The notes: a model not told the origin generated them from the letters alone. Numbered from the stretch's first letter, positions 31,348-39,156 are shown. The stretch: 41,662 bases of DNA from an uncultured Oscillospiraceae bacterium (GCA_904395865.1 CAJFNY010000044.1:1-41662); one strand, 5' to 3'. Translations and numbers: made by a program.

Positions 31348-32829
31348 TTGTCCACCTACGATACGTACCATACAGACGACCTGGACGCGCTGCTCAGCGA
31401 CGTCCGGCGGCTTTTGAATGAGGATGCGCCGCCGGCCCCGCGGCCGGCGCGGCCTGCGGCGGAGCCGCCCGCGGCCGATCCGGACGCCACGCGGACCTTC
31501 CGCCCCGCAGCGGCCGATCCGGAGGCCACCCGCGCCTTCCGGCCCGTCCGCCCTGAGGAGGCGAATGCCGCGCGGCCGCCGTGGGAGGCGCCGGACTTCG
31601 CCGGCACGTACCGCGGCGGCGCCGACGGCCCGGTGGTCCGGAGCGCGTCGGTCCATGCCCGGCCTGCGGCCCGGCCCGCGTCTGCCGCGGCCTCCGCCTC
31701 TGCAGGGGCCGCCCGCCCGGCCGCCCCGTCTGCGGCATCCCAGGCCGCCGGGATGGCCCGGCGGCAGCCGGCCGCGGAAGCCCGGCGCCAGCCGGCCGGG
31801 GAAGCAGCCGTCCGTCCGGCCCGCCGCCGGGAGGACCCTTACGCCGCCCACGCCCGCCCGGCGCCGGAGCCGGAGGAGGATGAGGACGACGAGGAGCTGG
31901 AGCCGCCCAGGAAGCCCCACCGCTTCCGCCGCTTCGTGCTGAAGCTGCTGCTGGTGCTGGTGGTGCTGTTCGCGGCGCTGACGGCGGCGTCGCGCCTGCT
32001 GGCCAGCCAGCCGGAGTACGACGGGGAGTACACGCTGGGCGCCCGCAAGGACGGCGTCTCCACGATCCTGCTCATCGGCACCGATGCCGGCGGCACCCGC
32101 ACCGACACGCTGATGCTCCTGCGCGTCGGCACGTCCGACGACACCATGAGCCTCGTCAGCATCCCGCGGGACACCCGGGTCAACGGCTCCTACTCCGTCC
32201 CGAAGATCAACGGCGTCTACGGCGTCAACGGCGGCGGCGAGGAGGGCATGACGATGCTGCTGCAGCGGGTGGCCGAGTGCATCGGCTTCTACCCCGACGG
32301 CTACCTGCTGGTGAACCTGGACAGCTTCGTGGAGCTGGTGGACATCATGGGCGGCGTCACCTTCGACGTGCCCCAGGACATGTACTACGCCGACCCGTCC
32401 CAGAATCTGTATATCAACCTCCAGGCCGGCGAGCAGACGCTCAACGGCGAGCAGGCCATGGGCCTCGTGCGCTTCCGCAGCGGGTACGCCCAGGCGGACC
32501 TGACCCGCGGCAGCGTCCAGCGGGACTTCGTCTCGGCGGCGGCGGACCAGTGGGTCGGCCCGGGGCTGATCCTCAAGGCGCCGCAGCTGCTGGCCTGGCT
32601 GAACGGCAACGTGGAGACGGACCTGTCCGTCCGGAACCTGGCCTGGCTGGCCTGGGCCGTGCTGGGGGCCGACCAGGTGAACACGGAGATGCTGCCGGGC
32701 ACGGCCGTCAACATGGCCGGATCCTACTATATTCTCGACGCGGCGGGCGTGGCCGACGTGGTCAACCGCTGCCTGAACCCGTATGCGCGGGACATTACCA
32801 CGGCGGATCTGCAGATCCGCACGAGCTGA
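31348..32829 (+). CDS. LytR-CpsA-Psr (LCP) family cell-wall ligase
   Basis: 493 residues. A long cytoplasmic N-terminus of about 195 residues rich in Pro, Ala and Arg carries two copies of DP-(D/E)-ATR-(T/A)-FRP (about 44-53 and 57-66). A single membrane span (FVLKLLLVLVVLFAALTAAS, near 197-216) is followed by the extracellular LCP domain: ILLIGTDAGGTRTDTLMLL, SIPRDTRVNG near 271, and KINGVYG. The arginines and aspartates are those that bind polyprenyl pyrophosphate. LCP enzymes attach wall polymers to peptidoglycan, here perhaps the SLH-binding polymer. Translation most likely starts at TTG 31348, which has AAAGGAG 8 bases upstream. First gene of a three-gene operon. Confidence 0.88.
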   Translation: MSTYDTYHTDDLDALLSDVRRLLNEDAPPAPRPARPAAEPPAADPDATRTFRPAAADPEATRAFRPVRPEEANAARPPWEAPDFAGTYRGGADGPVVRSASVHARPAARPASAAASASAGAARPAAPSAASQAAGMARRQPAAEARRQPAGEAAVRPARRREDPYAAHARPAPEPEEDEDDEELEPPRKPHRFRRFVLKLLLVLVVLFAALTAASRLLASQPEYDGEYTLGARKDGVSTILLIGTDAGGTRTDTLMLLRVGTSDDTMSLVSIPRDTRVNGSYSVPKINGVYGVNGGGEEGMTMLLQRVAECIGFYPDGYLLVNLDSFVELVDIMGGVTFDVPQDMYYADPSQNLYINLQAGEQTLNGEQAMGLVRFRSGYAQADLTRGSVQRDFVSAAADQWVGPGLILKAPQLLAWLNGNVETDLSVRNLAWLAWAVLGADQVNTEMLPGTAVNMAGSYYILDAAGVADVVNRCLNPYARDITTADLQIRTS

Positions 32830-32838
32830 GGTGCGAAC

Positions 32839-33414
32839 ATGGACGAATTTTACATCGACGAGACGCTCTACCACGGCCGTCCCCACTCGGCCGCCGGCCG
32901 GCTGGACAAGGAGATGGCCTGCTACGACCTGCTGGACGAGCTGGAGATCCCCTTCGCCCGGGCCGACCACGGCCCCGCCGGCACCATCGAGATCTGCGAG
33001 GCCGTGGAGAAGGTGCTGGGGGAGAAGATCTGCAAGAACCTCTTCCTCTGCAACCGCCAGCGGACGCAGTTCTACCTGCTGATGCTTGACGGCGAGAAGG
33101 TGTTCAAGACGAAGGACCTGTCGAAGCAGCTGGGCGTGGCCCGGCTGAGCTTCGGCAGCGCCGAGGAGATGGAGCGGCTGCTGAACGTGACGCCCGGCTC
33201 CGTGACGGTGCTGGCCCTGATGCACGACCGGGACAACCGCGTCCAGCTGGTCATCGACCGGTCGGTGGCCCGGGCGGCGCGGATCAGCTGCCACCCGTGC
33301 ATCAACACGTCCACCATCTGGTTCTCCACCGACGACCTGCTGCGCAAGCTGCTGCCGGCGGTGCACCATGAGCCGATCTTCGTGGACCTGCCGGAAGGGG
33401 AGGGAGAGGCATGA
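32839..33414 (+). CDS. PrdX/YbaK-type aminoacyl-tRNA deacylase
   Basis: 191 residues, the size of stand-alone ProX/PrdX editing proteins. KICKNLFLCNRQRTQFYLLM matches the conserved core with its lysine, and FKTKDLSKQLGVARLSFGSA and TPGSVTVLAL follow as in the family, with an SCHPCINTST segment near the C-terminus. It would hydrolyse mischarged tRNA, for example Ala- or Cys-tRNA(Pro), in the cytoplasm. It starts 9 bases after the LCP stop and overlaps the dehydrogenase gene by 4 bases (ATGA). The exact amino acid specificity is not readable. Confidence 0.88.
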   Translation: MDEFYIDETLYHGRPHSAAGRLDKEMACYDLLDELEIPFARADHGPAGTIEICEAVEKVLGEKICKNLFLCNRQRTQFYLLMLDGEKVFKTKDLSKQLGVARLSFGSAEEMERLLNVTPGSVTVLALMHDRDNRVQLVIDRSVARAARISCHPCINTSTIWFSTDDLLRKLLPAVHHEPIFVDLPEGEGEA

Positions 33415-34394
33415 GCGGCTGGCTGTACGTCCTGCCGGACCTGCGTGACGACCAGCGCCGCCGCGTGCTGGCCGCCGCGGACGGGCGGATCCCCGTGCGC
33501 TTCCGCCAGGACCTGGACGAGGGCGGACGGGCGGAGGCCTTCGCCGCCGCCGAGATCATCGTGGGCGAGCCGAAGCCGGAGCGGCTGTTCGGCGCGCCGC
33601 GGCTCCGCTGGCTCCAGCTGACGACGGCCGGGGCCGACCGGTACGCCGGCGCGGCCCTCCCGCCGGGGCTGACCGTCACGTGCGCCACCGGCGCCTACGG
33701 CTTCGTCATCGCCGAGTACCTGATCGGTGCCATCCTGGCCGTGTACCGCCACATTCCCGAGTACGTCCGCCAGCAGGAGCGGGTCGTCTGGCAGCCGCGG
33801 CAGCCCAGCCGCAGCCTGTTCGGCGCCTCCGCCCTGGTGCTGGGCACCGGCGACCTGGGGGCCACCTTCGCCCGCCGCCTGCGGGCCTTCGGCCCCCGGG
33901 AGATCCTGGGCGTCCGCCGGACGAGCGCAGGGCCGCTGCCGGACTTCGACGAGGTCCACACCACCGCCGACCTGTCGCAGCTCTGGGGCCGGGCCGACCT
34001 GGTGGTCTGCTGCCTGCCCGGCACCGCCGCCACCCGCCGCCTGGTGGACGAGGCCGCCCTGCGGGCCATGCGCCCCGGCGCCCTGTTCGTGAACGTGGGC
34101 CGCGGCTCCCTGGTGGACCCGGACGTCCTGGCCCGGGTGCTGGCCTCCGGCCATCTGTCGGGCGCGGTGCTGGACGTCTGCGATCCGGAGCCCCTGCCGC
34201 CGGACCACCCGCTGTGGAAGCTGGACAACGTGCTGATCACGCCCCACATCGCCGGCGTCGGCTTCGGCGCCGTGCCGGAGACGGCGGAGCGGATCGTCGA
34301 CCTCCTCTGCGCCAATCTGCGCAGCTACCTGTCCGGCGAGCCGCTCCAGAGCCGCGTGGACCTGTCCGCGGGCTACCGCCGCTCCCAGCCGTAA
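33411..34394 (+). CDS. D-2-hydroxyacid dehydrogenase family protein
   Basis: 327 residues. The Rossmann motif GTGDLG (about 145-150) binds NAD(P)H. The catalytic triad is visible: Arg in VGRGSLV (~230), Glu in CDPEPLP (~260) and His in TPHIAG (~279). It would reduce a 2-keto acid to the D-2-hydroxy acid or do the reverse. Substrate is unknown; the short N-terminal catalytic half resembles YPL113C/YoaD-like members rather than lactate dehydrogenase. It is last gene of the LCP operon and ends 20 bases before a strong hairpin. Confidence 0.9.
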   Translation: MSGWLYVLPDLRDDQRRRVLAAADGRIPVRFRQDLDEGGRAEAFAAAEIIVGEPKPERLFGAPRLRWLQLTTAGADRYAGAALPPGLTVTCATGAYGFVIAEYLIGAILAVYRHIPEYVRQQERVVWQPRQPSRSLFGASALVLGTGDLGATFARRLRAFGPREILGVRRTSAGPLPDFDEVHTTADLSQLWGRADLVVCCLPGTAATRRLVDEAALRAMRPGALFVNVGRGSLVDPDVLARVLASGHLSGAVLDVCDPEPLPPDHPLWKLDNVLITPHIAGVGFGAVPETAERIVDLLCANLRSYLSGEPLQSRVDLSAGYRRSQP

Positions 34395-34413
34395 AAGCCG
34401 GAAAAACGAAGTG

Positions 34414-34445
34414 CCCCCGCGCCGCTCTGCGGCGCGGGGGTATTT
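34414..34445 (+). terminator. LCP operon terminator
   Basis: CCCCCGCGCCGC (34414-34425), loop TCT, exact complement (34429-34440), then TATTT. An almost identical hairpin recurs at 34620-34646, at the far side of repeat copy 3. Confidence 0.75.
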
Positions 34446-34449
34446 GGCC

Positions 34450-34646
34450 TGTCGAAAAACCGCTCTGGCCGCAGAATTCGGAGGGAGGGAAAGTGTGAAA
34501 GGGAACCGTCAGGGTTCCCTTTCGCGTTCAATCAAACTCGAATTTGCAACTTTATAAAGTTGCAAATTTGCGATCAGCGTGTCAAAAATCTCTTACGAGA
34601 GTTTTTGACACGCTGATCGCCCCCGCGCCGCTCAGCGGCGCGGGGG
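34450..34646. repeat. Multi-hairpin intergenic repeat, copy 3 (full length)
   Basis: Starts TGTCGAAAA and contains ATTCGGAGGGAGGG. Hairpin 1 is GAAAGGGAACC (34497-34507) with 34513-34523. GCGTTCAATCAAA follows, then hairpin 2 at 34540-34552 with 34557-34569. Hairpin 3 is a ~22-base stem (34570-34592 with 34597-34620) with one bulged G. Hairpin 4 (34620-34631 with 34635-34646) ends 22 bases from the stop of the minus-strand LRR/SLH gene. Compared with copy 2, paired bases in hairpins 1 and 3 differ in compensating ways. Confidence 0.9.
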
Positions 34647-34668
34647 CGTCTTGTCCGTTTCCGGGGCT

Positions 34669-35733
34669 TCAGCGGGCGATCAGCCGGTTCTCCGGGTACA
34701 TGACCCGGGCGAAGATGGCTGCGGCCTCGCCGCGGGTCACCGGGTCGTTGGGCCGGTACGTGCCGTCGGCGTAGCCGGAGACGATGCCCGCGTGGTACAT
34801 GTCCAGCACGTAGGAGACGTAGTCGGTCGTTGCGAGGCCCGTCTCGTCGTACAGATCCGGGAAGTTGCTGCTGCTGCTCCAGCTCCCGTTGGGCCACTGG
34901 TCATACGGCAGGGACAGCGACGCCAGGTACGCCAGCTCCGCCCGGGTGGCCGGCCGGGACGGATCGTCCCACTCCGCCGGGACGAAGGATGTGTACCGCT
35001 CCAGGAAGTCGTAGTACGTCTGATACCACGGGTCAGTTTCCGTCAGACGGTCCTCGAAGCCGGTTCCCCGGGCCAGGATCGCCGCCGTCAGCTTCACGGC
35101 CTGAGCCACGGTGACGTTCCCCTCCGGGTCGTACCGGGTCTCCGTCACGCCGTCGATGACGCCGCTCTCATACGCCCGGGCCACCACCTGGGCGTACCAG
35201 GCGTCCTCCGCCACGTCGGCGAACTGGCCGCCGTACGTCCGCACCGGCGCGAAGGCGTCCTCCAGCAGGTACGGCAGGCCGCCGGTGCCCTCAAAGACCG
35301 TGCCGCCGAAGGCGCTGTATGACACGGCAGAGCCGGGCAGGTCCAGCTCCGTCAGGGCCGTGCAGTCCTGGAAGGCGCTGATGCCCAGGGACGTGGCCCC
35401 CTCCGGGATTACCACCCGCGTCAGGTTGACGCAGCCGCTGGCGCCGCCGGCCACTTCGATGCCCTCCGGGTACGTGATGGAGGTGATCGTCTCGTTGCCG
35501 TAGAATGCGTAGATGCTGACGGCGCGGACGCCCTCGGGGATCACCACGTCGCCGCCCGGGCCGCCGTAGGCCAGCAGGATGCCGTCCTCAATCCGGAATT
35601 CCTCCCCCGGTGCCGCCTCCACCGGCGAGCCCAGCAGGGCCGCGTCGTAGCACCGGATGGCCCCCGCCGGCGCGGCCAGCACGGCCGCCACCAGCAGGCA
35701 GAGGAGCGCGCGAAGTGCATGGTTTCGTTTCAT
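34669..35733 (-). CDS. Second secreted LRR_5/SLH protein
   Basis: 354 residues. A signal peptide (RALLCLLVAAVLAAPAGA) is followed by a short LRR_5 part (about 60-150: VVIPEGVRAVSIYAFYGNET, ITSITYPEGIEVAGG, RVVIPEGATSLGISAFQDC). The C-terminal half has S-layer homology modules: FADVAEDAWYAQVVARAYES is the first, and the last ends YRPNDPVTRGEAAAIFARVM; the middle one is less regular. It is expected at the cell wall. It is related in design to the protein at 21747 but has fewer repeats and the opposite strand. The ATG at 35733 has AAGGGGG 9 bases ahead. Repeat copy 3 lies just after its stop. Confidence 0.87.
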   Translation of the reverse strand: MKRNHALRALLCLLVAAVLAAPAGAIRCYDAALLGSPVEAAPGEEFRIEDGILLAYGGPGGDVVIPEGVRAVSIYAFYGNETITSITYPEGIEVAGGASGCVNLTRVVIPEGATSLGISAFQDCTALTELDLPGSAVSYSAFGGTVFEGTGGLPYLLEDAFAPVRTYGGQFADVAEDAWYAQVVARAYESGVIDGVTETRYDPEGNVTVAQAVKLTAAILARGTGFEDRLTETDPWYQTYYDFLERYTSFVPAEWDDPSRPATRAELAYLASLSLPYDQWPNGSWSSSSNFPDLYDETGLATTDYVSYVLDMYHAGIVSGYADGTYRPNDPVTRGEAAAIFARVMYPENRLIAR

Positions 35734-35809
35734 CTGGAAAACCCCCTTGTTCTCTCTGGTGACTCCAGGATACCACGGGTTTTCCGCCCGTTTTCCGCCG
35801 ATTGACCCC

Positions 35810-37189
35810 CTACGCCTTCAGCCGGTACAGCACGGAAACGAGCCCCTGCCCCGCCAGGGCCTCCAGCTCCGCCCGGGCCTCCGCCGGCGTGATGTCCAGG
35901 TACGCCGCCACCTGCTCGGCTCCGGCGGCCGCGTGGTCGGTCAGGTAGCTGAGGATCAGCTGCCGCCGCAGCGGGCCGGCGGCCGGCTGCTTCCGTCCGG
36001 GCCGCAGGGGCAGCGTCACCACCGTGCGCGCCGGGGCGAACCGCTCGGCGATGGACGGCGGGGCCCAGCCCTGCCGCTTCCAGACGGCGTAGATGCCGGG
36101 GATGCCCATGCCCAGCCCGGCGCCCACGCCCAGCAGCCGGAACATCCGGCTCAGGACGGCGTTCCGCGGGTCGGACAGGCCGCCGCTGCGGGCCGCCTCC
36201 ACGCCGATGCGGAAGACGCCGGGGTTCGTGAACGTGACGCGGCCCGGCTCCTTGACGATCTCCACGGCCGCGCGGCTGCGGTAGTCGGCGTTGACGAGGC
36301 AGTTGGCCAGGGCCTCCCGCAGCGCCCGGTGGACCGGCGCGTCCCCGCCGTCGCCGGCCGCACCGTCGCCGGCCGCACCGTCGCCGGCCGCCACGCCCAG
36401 GGGCAGCCGCGCCCCCACGCGGAAGCAGAAGTCCAGCAGGCACCCGCCGGCGATCTCCGCGCCGCCGGCCTCCGCCGCCTCCCGGTACACCGGCGCGGCG
36501 CCCGGAAAGGCCTGGGCCACGGCCTCCGCCGTTCCCAGCAGCAGGAGCCCCGCCGCCGTGGGATGGAGCGCGCCGTCCGGCCCCGCGCCTGCGGCGCCCA
36601 GCCGCGGGAGAAAGTCTCCGCCCCGCTCCCAGCCGTCCTCCGGGTGGAGCGCCGCCAGCCGCGCCCGGCACCGGTCCACCGCGCCGGGCTCCAGGGACGC
36701 CAGCGGCACGTCCTGCAGCAGCGCCATGTCCGGCGTCTCCACAGCGGCGTCCCGGAGCATGGCGTCCACCTCGTCGCGGGTGCAGCGGTAGTCGCCCTCG
36801 CCGCTGCGGCGGTACGTGCCGGTGTAGGGGCTGCCGTCCAGATAGACCGGCCGGTCCTGCCGCTGCGCCCGCGGCACGCGGATCACCACGATCCGGCAGC
36901 CGCCGGCGTCCTCAATGCGCACGTCCCCGTCGGTGAGAATGTTGGCGCTGACGCGCTTCGGGTCCCGGAGAATCTCCCGGAACTCCCGCACCAGGGCCTC
37001 CGGGTCCGGCAGGTGCACCGGGTGCAGCGCGTGCTCCCGGTCCTCGTCCACGCCCAGGAGGATGATGCCGCCCAGGGCGTTGGCGAAGGCCGAGTACGTC
37101 TCCCAGATGCTGTGGGGCAGGCCGCCCAGAGCCCGCTTGGCCTCGATGCGGTTGTTCTCCCGGTACTGGGCCAGCCGGGACAGGTCCAT
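35810..37189 (-). CDS. AlbA_2 (Schlafen-type) and ATPase-domain regulator
   Basis: 459 residues. The N-terminal AlbA_2 domain (RENNRIEAKRALGGLPHSIW, then AFANALGGIILLGVDED) covers about 1-130. A GHKL-type ATPase-like section follows (HRALREALANCLVNADYRS, about 280, and the glycine-rich GLGMGIPGIYAVWK). The C-terminal winged-helix segment (GAEQVAAYLDITPAEARAEL) is near 420. Such proteins are annotated as ATP-binding transcriptional regulators; DNA or RNA binding is likely. An in-frame tandem repeat codes for GAAGD repeats between the domains. The start codon overlaps the stop of the upstream yczE-type gene (TGATG). Target genes are unknown. Confidence 0.83.
   Translation of the reverse strand: MDLSRLAQYRENNRIEAKRALGGLPHSIWETYSAFANALGGIILLGVDEDREHALHPVHLPDPEALVREFREILRDPKRVSANILTDGDVRIEDAGGCRIVVIRVPRAQRQDRPVYLDGSPYTGTYRRSGEGDYRCTRDEVDAMLRDAAVETPDMALLQDVPLASLEPGAVDRCRARLAALHPEDGWERGGDFLPRLGAAGAGPDGALHPTAAGLLLLGTAEAVAQAFPGAAPVYREAAEAGGAEIAGGCLLDFCFRVGARLPLGVAAGDGAAGDGAAGDGGDAPVHRALREALANCLVNADYRSRAAVEIVKEPGRVTFTNPGVFRIGVEAARSGGLSDPRNAVLSRMFRLLGVGAGLGMGIPGIYAVWKRQGWAPPSIAERFAPARTVVTLPLRPGRKQPAAGPLRRQLILSYLTDHAAAGAEQVAAYLDITPAEARAELEALAGQGLVSVLYRLKA
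36351..36395. repeat. 15-base tandem repeat inside the AlbA_2 gene
   Basis: TCGCCGGCCGCACCG occurs at 36351-36365 and 36366-36380, with a near copy at 36381-36395. It encodes GAAGD repeats on the minus strand. The period is a multiple of three, so copy changes keep the frame. Confidence 0.85.
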
Positions 37190-37842
37190 CACGGCCGCGT
37201 CTCCGCCGGCGCGCCCACGGCCCGGTCCACCAGCTTCTGGCTCCGGGGCATCATGAACTGGCACACCGGCCCGATCAGGCACACGGCCACGATCGTCCCC
37301 GCGCCCACGGTGCCGCCCAGCAGGAAGCCGGCCAGCACGAAGGCCGCGTCGCAGGCGATCCGCACCCAGCGGAACTGGAATTTTTTCAGCTTGTCGGCGG
37401 CAATGACGGCCACCAGGTCGTTGGGGCCGGTGCCGGCGTCCGACCGGATGACCAGGGACATCCCCGCGGCCAGAATGGCACAGCCGGCCACCGTGCAGGC
37501 CACCCGCGCCGCCATGGGCAGCTGCGGGTTCAGGTAGCCCCCCAGCAGCCCCGTGAACACGTCGATGATCGGCCCGCCGCAGAAGGCGCACACCACCGTC
37601 CCCGGCAGCACGTACCCCCGGGTGAACACCAGCATCAGCACCATCAGCGTCACCGTGCAGATCACGTGGGTCGTGCCGACGGTCAGCCCGGAGCGCACCG
37701 AGATGCCCTGCACCAGCACCGTGAACGGGTCGGAACCAAGCCCGGCCTGCAGGAACAGCGTCACGCCCAGGTGGGCCACCGTCAGGCCCAGCAGCAGCAG
37801 GACGAGCCGGATGGCCCACTCCCGCAGAGAGCGATGCTTCAT
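37189..37842 (-). CDS. YczE/YitT-type membrane protein
   Basis: 217 residues with about five or six membrane segments. The opening RLVLLLLGLTVAHLGVTLFL and QAGLGSDPFTVLVQGIS match the YczE family signature (L-G-x-x-P-x-x-V), repeated in the second half as DAGTGPNDLVAVIAADKL. The function is unknown; the family is linked to membrane homeostasis or small-molecule transport. The ATG at 37842 is preceded by AAGGAGG. The frame extends farther upstream but passes the promoter. It forms an operon with the AlbA_2 regulator. Confidence 0.87.
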   Translation of the reverse strand: MKHRSLREWAIRLVLLLLGLTVAHLGVTLFLQAGLGSDPFTVLVQGISVRSGLTVGTTHVICTVTLMVLMLVFTRGYVLPGTVVCAFCGGPIIDVFTGLLGGYLNPQLPMAARVACTVAGCAILAAGMSLVIRSDAGTGPNDLVAVIAADKLKKFQFRWVRIACDAAFVLAGFLLGGTVGAGTIVAVCLIGPVCQFMMPRSQKLVDRAVGAPAETRP

Positions 37843-37866
37843 ACGCGCCTCTCCTCCTTTTCCTCC

Positions 37867-37895
37867 AGTATAGCAGGCGTCCCGCCGGCTGTCAC
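37867..37895 (-). promoter_or_regulatory. Promoter of the yczE-type operon
   Basis: On the minus strand GTGACA (37895-37890), 17 bases, TATACT (37872-37867), followed by AAGGAGG. Confidence 0.65.
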
Positions 37896-37903
37896 CATTT
37901 TTG

Positions 37904-37932
37904 TTGACCGCCGCGGCCATCTGCGGTAAGAT
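37904..37932 (+). promoter_or_regulatory. Promoter of gluQ
   Basis: TTGACC (37904-37909), 17 bases, TAAGAT (37927-37932), about 22 bases before the ATG. It is divergent from the yczE-type promoter. Confidence 0.6.
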
Positions 37933-37954
37933 GGGGCCGAAAGGGGAGAGGACC

Positions 37955-38857
37955 ATGGTCGGACGATTCGCGCCCAGCCCCAGCGGGCGCATGCACCTGG
38001 GCAACGTCTGGAGCGCGCTGCTGGCGTGGCTCTCGGTCCGCGCCGCCGGCGGGACGATGCTGCTGCGCATGGAGGACCTGGATACGGCCCGCTGCCGGCC
38101 GGCGTACGCCGAGCAGCTGCGGGACGACCTGCGCTGGCTGGGCCTGGACTGGGACGCCGAGCAGCCGCCCCAGAGCCTCCGGACGGCGGCGTACGCCGCG
38201 GCCTTCGCCCGGCTGGAGGCGCAGGGGCTCGTCTACCCCTGCTACTGCTCCCGGGCCGACCTCCACGCCGCGTCGGCGCCCCACGCGGCCGACGGCCGCG
38301 TCCTGTACGCCGGCACGTGCCGCGGCCTGACGGCGGAGCAGCGCCGGGCGCAGAAAAAGCCGCCGGCCTGGCGGCTGCGCGTCCCCGACGCGGTGTACGG
38401 CTTCACCGACGGCCTCTGCGGCCCGTACTCTGAAAATCTGGCCCGGGCGTGCGGAGACTTCATCATCCGCCGGGCCGACGGCATCTACGCCTACCAGCTG
38501 GCCGTGGTGGTGGACGATGCGGCCGGCGGCGTTACCCAGGTGGTCCGCGGCCGCGATCTGCTGACCTCGACGCCGCGGCAGCTGTACGTGCAGCGGCTGC
38601 TGGGGCTGCCGCAGCCGGAGTACTGCCACGTGCCGCTGCTGCTCTCGGCCGACGGCCGCCGGCTGAGCAAGCGGGACGGCGACCTGGACATGGGCGCCCT
38701 GCGGCAGCGGTACACGCCGGAGGCCCTGCTGGGCCGTCTGGCGGCCCTGGCCGGCCTGATCCCGCCGGGGGAAACGGCCTCGGCCCGGGAGCTGGTGGCG
38801 GTGTTTTCCCGGGAAAAGCTCCCGCAGAACGATCTGCCGCTCCGTGGCCAGTTCTGA
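37955..38857 (+). CDS. gluQ: Glutamyl-Q tRNA(Asp) synthetase
   Basis: 300 residues: a glutamyl-tRNA synthetase catalytic core without an anticodon-binding domain. The start GRFAPSPSGRMHLGN holds the HIGH-type motif, and RLSKRDGDLDM (about 235) the KMSKS-type motif. Zinc-site candidates are Cys-x-Cys near 95-97 (YPCYCSRAD) and a Cys near 122 (YAGTCRG). The enzyme activates glutamate and attaches it to queuosine in tRNA(Asp). The ATG at 37955 (MVGRFAPSP) is preceded by AAGGGGAGAGG; upstream in-frame ATGs lie within the promoter. Confidence 0.93.
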   Translation: MVGRFAPSPSGRMHLGNVWSALLAWLSVRAAGGTMLLRMEDLDTARCRPAYAEQLRDDLRWLGLDWDAEQPPQSLRTAAYAAAFARLEAQGLVYPCYCSRADLHAASAPHAADGRVLYAGTCRGLTAEQRRAQKKPPAWRLRVPDAVYGFTDGLCGPYSENLARACGDFIIRRADGIYAYQLAVVVDDAAGGVTQVVRGRDLLTSTPRQLYVQRLLGLPQPEYCHVPLLLSADGRRLSKRDGDLDMGALRQRYTPEALLGRLAALAGLIPPGETASARELVAVFSREKLPQNDLPLRGQF

Positions 38858-38887
38858 ATGCGCGCCGAAAGCGCCGCCGGGCCCCGC

Positions 38888-39094
38888 TCAGAGCGGCGCC
38901 CGGCGATCGGTGAGGCCCAGGATATAGTCGGTGGTGGTGTGGTAGAAGCCGGCCAGCTTGATGAGCACCTGGGTGGGGATGTCGTTCTCCCCGGTTTCGT
39001 ATTTGGAGTAGCCCGTCTGGGACATGCCCAGAAAGCGGGCCACCTGCGTCTGATTCAGATCGGCGTCCTCCCGCAGATCCCGCAGTCGGTTCAT
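38888..39094 (-). CDS. Small XRE-family regulator
   Basis: 68 residues, one helix-turn-helix domain: LREDADLNQTQVARFLGMSQ, then TGYSKYETGENDIPTQVLIK, ending AGFYHTTTDYILGLTD. This is the stand-alone form frequent beside mobile or accessory genes in Clostridia. The ATG at 39094 has AGAGGTG upstream; a GTG three codons earlier is less likely. A 25-base inverted repeat at 39132-39156 is a candidate operator for it. Gene targets are unknown; the truncated remnant at 39518 may once have been its partner. Confidence 0.85.
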   Translation of the reverse strand: MNRLRDLREDADLNQTQVARFLGMSQTGYSKYETGENDIPTQVLIKLAGFYHTTTDYILGLTDRRAPL

Positions 39095-39131
39095 GGCGTT
39101 CACCTCTTGAGTATGTTATAGCGTGAATTCC

Positions 39132-39156
39132 GATGATTGTAGTGCGACCAATCATC
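39132..39156. promoter_or_regulatory. Inverted repeat upstream of the XRE gene
   Basis: GATGATTG (39132-39139), 9 bases, CAATCATC (39149-39156), a perfect 8-base inverted repeat. It lies 38 bases upstream of the XRE start, near TATAAC on the minus strand. Confidence 0.45.

Noticed and set aside
31039-33369. Extension of the DUF362 frame by ~775 codons upstream
   Set aside because: The extra part is antisense to the LCP and deacylase genes and is compositionally a shadow; the start at 31038 has an ideal ribosome site.
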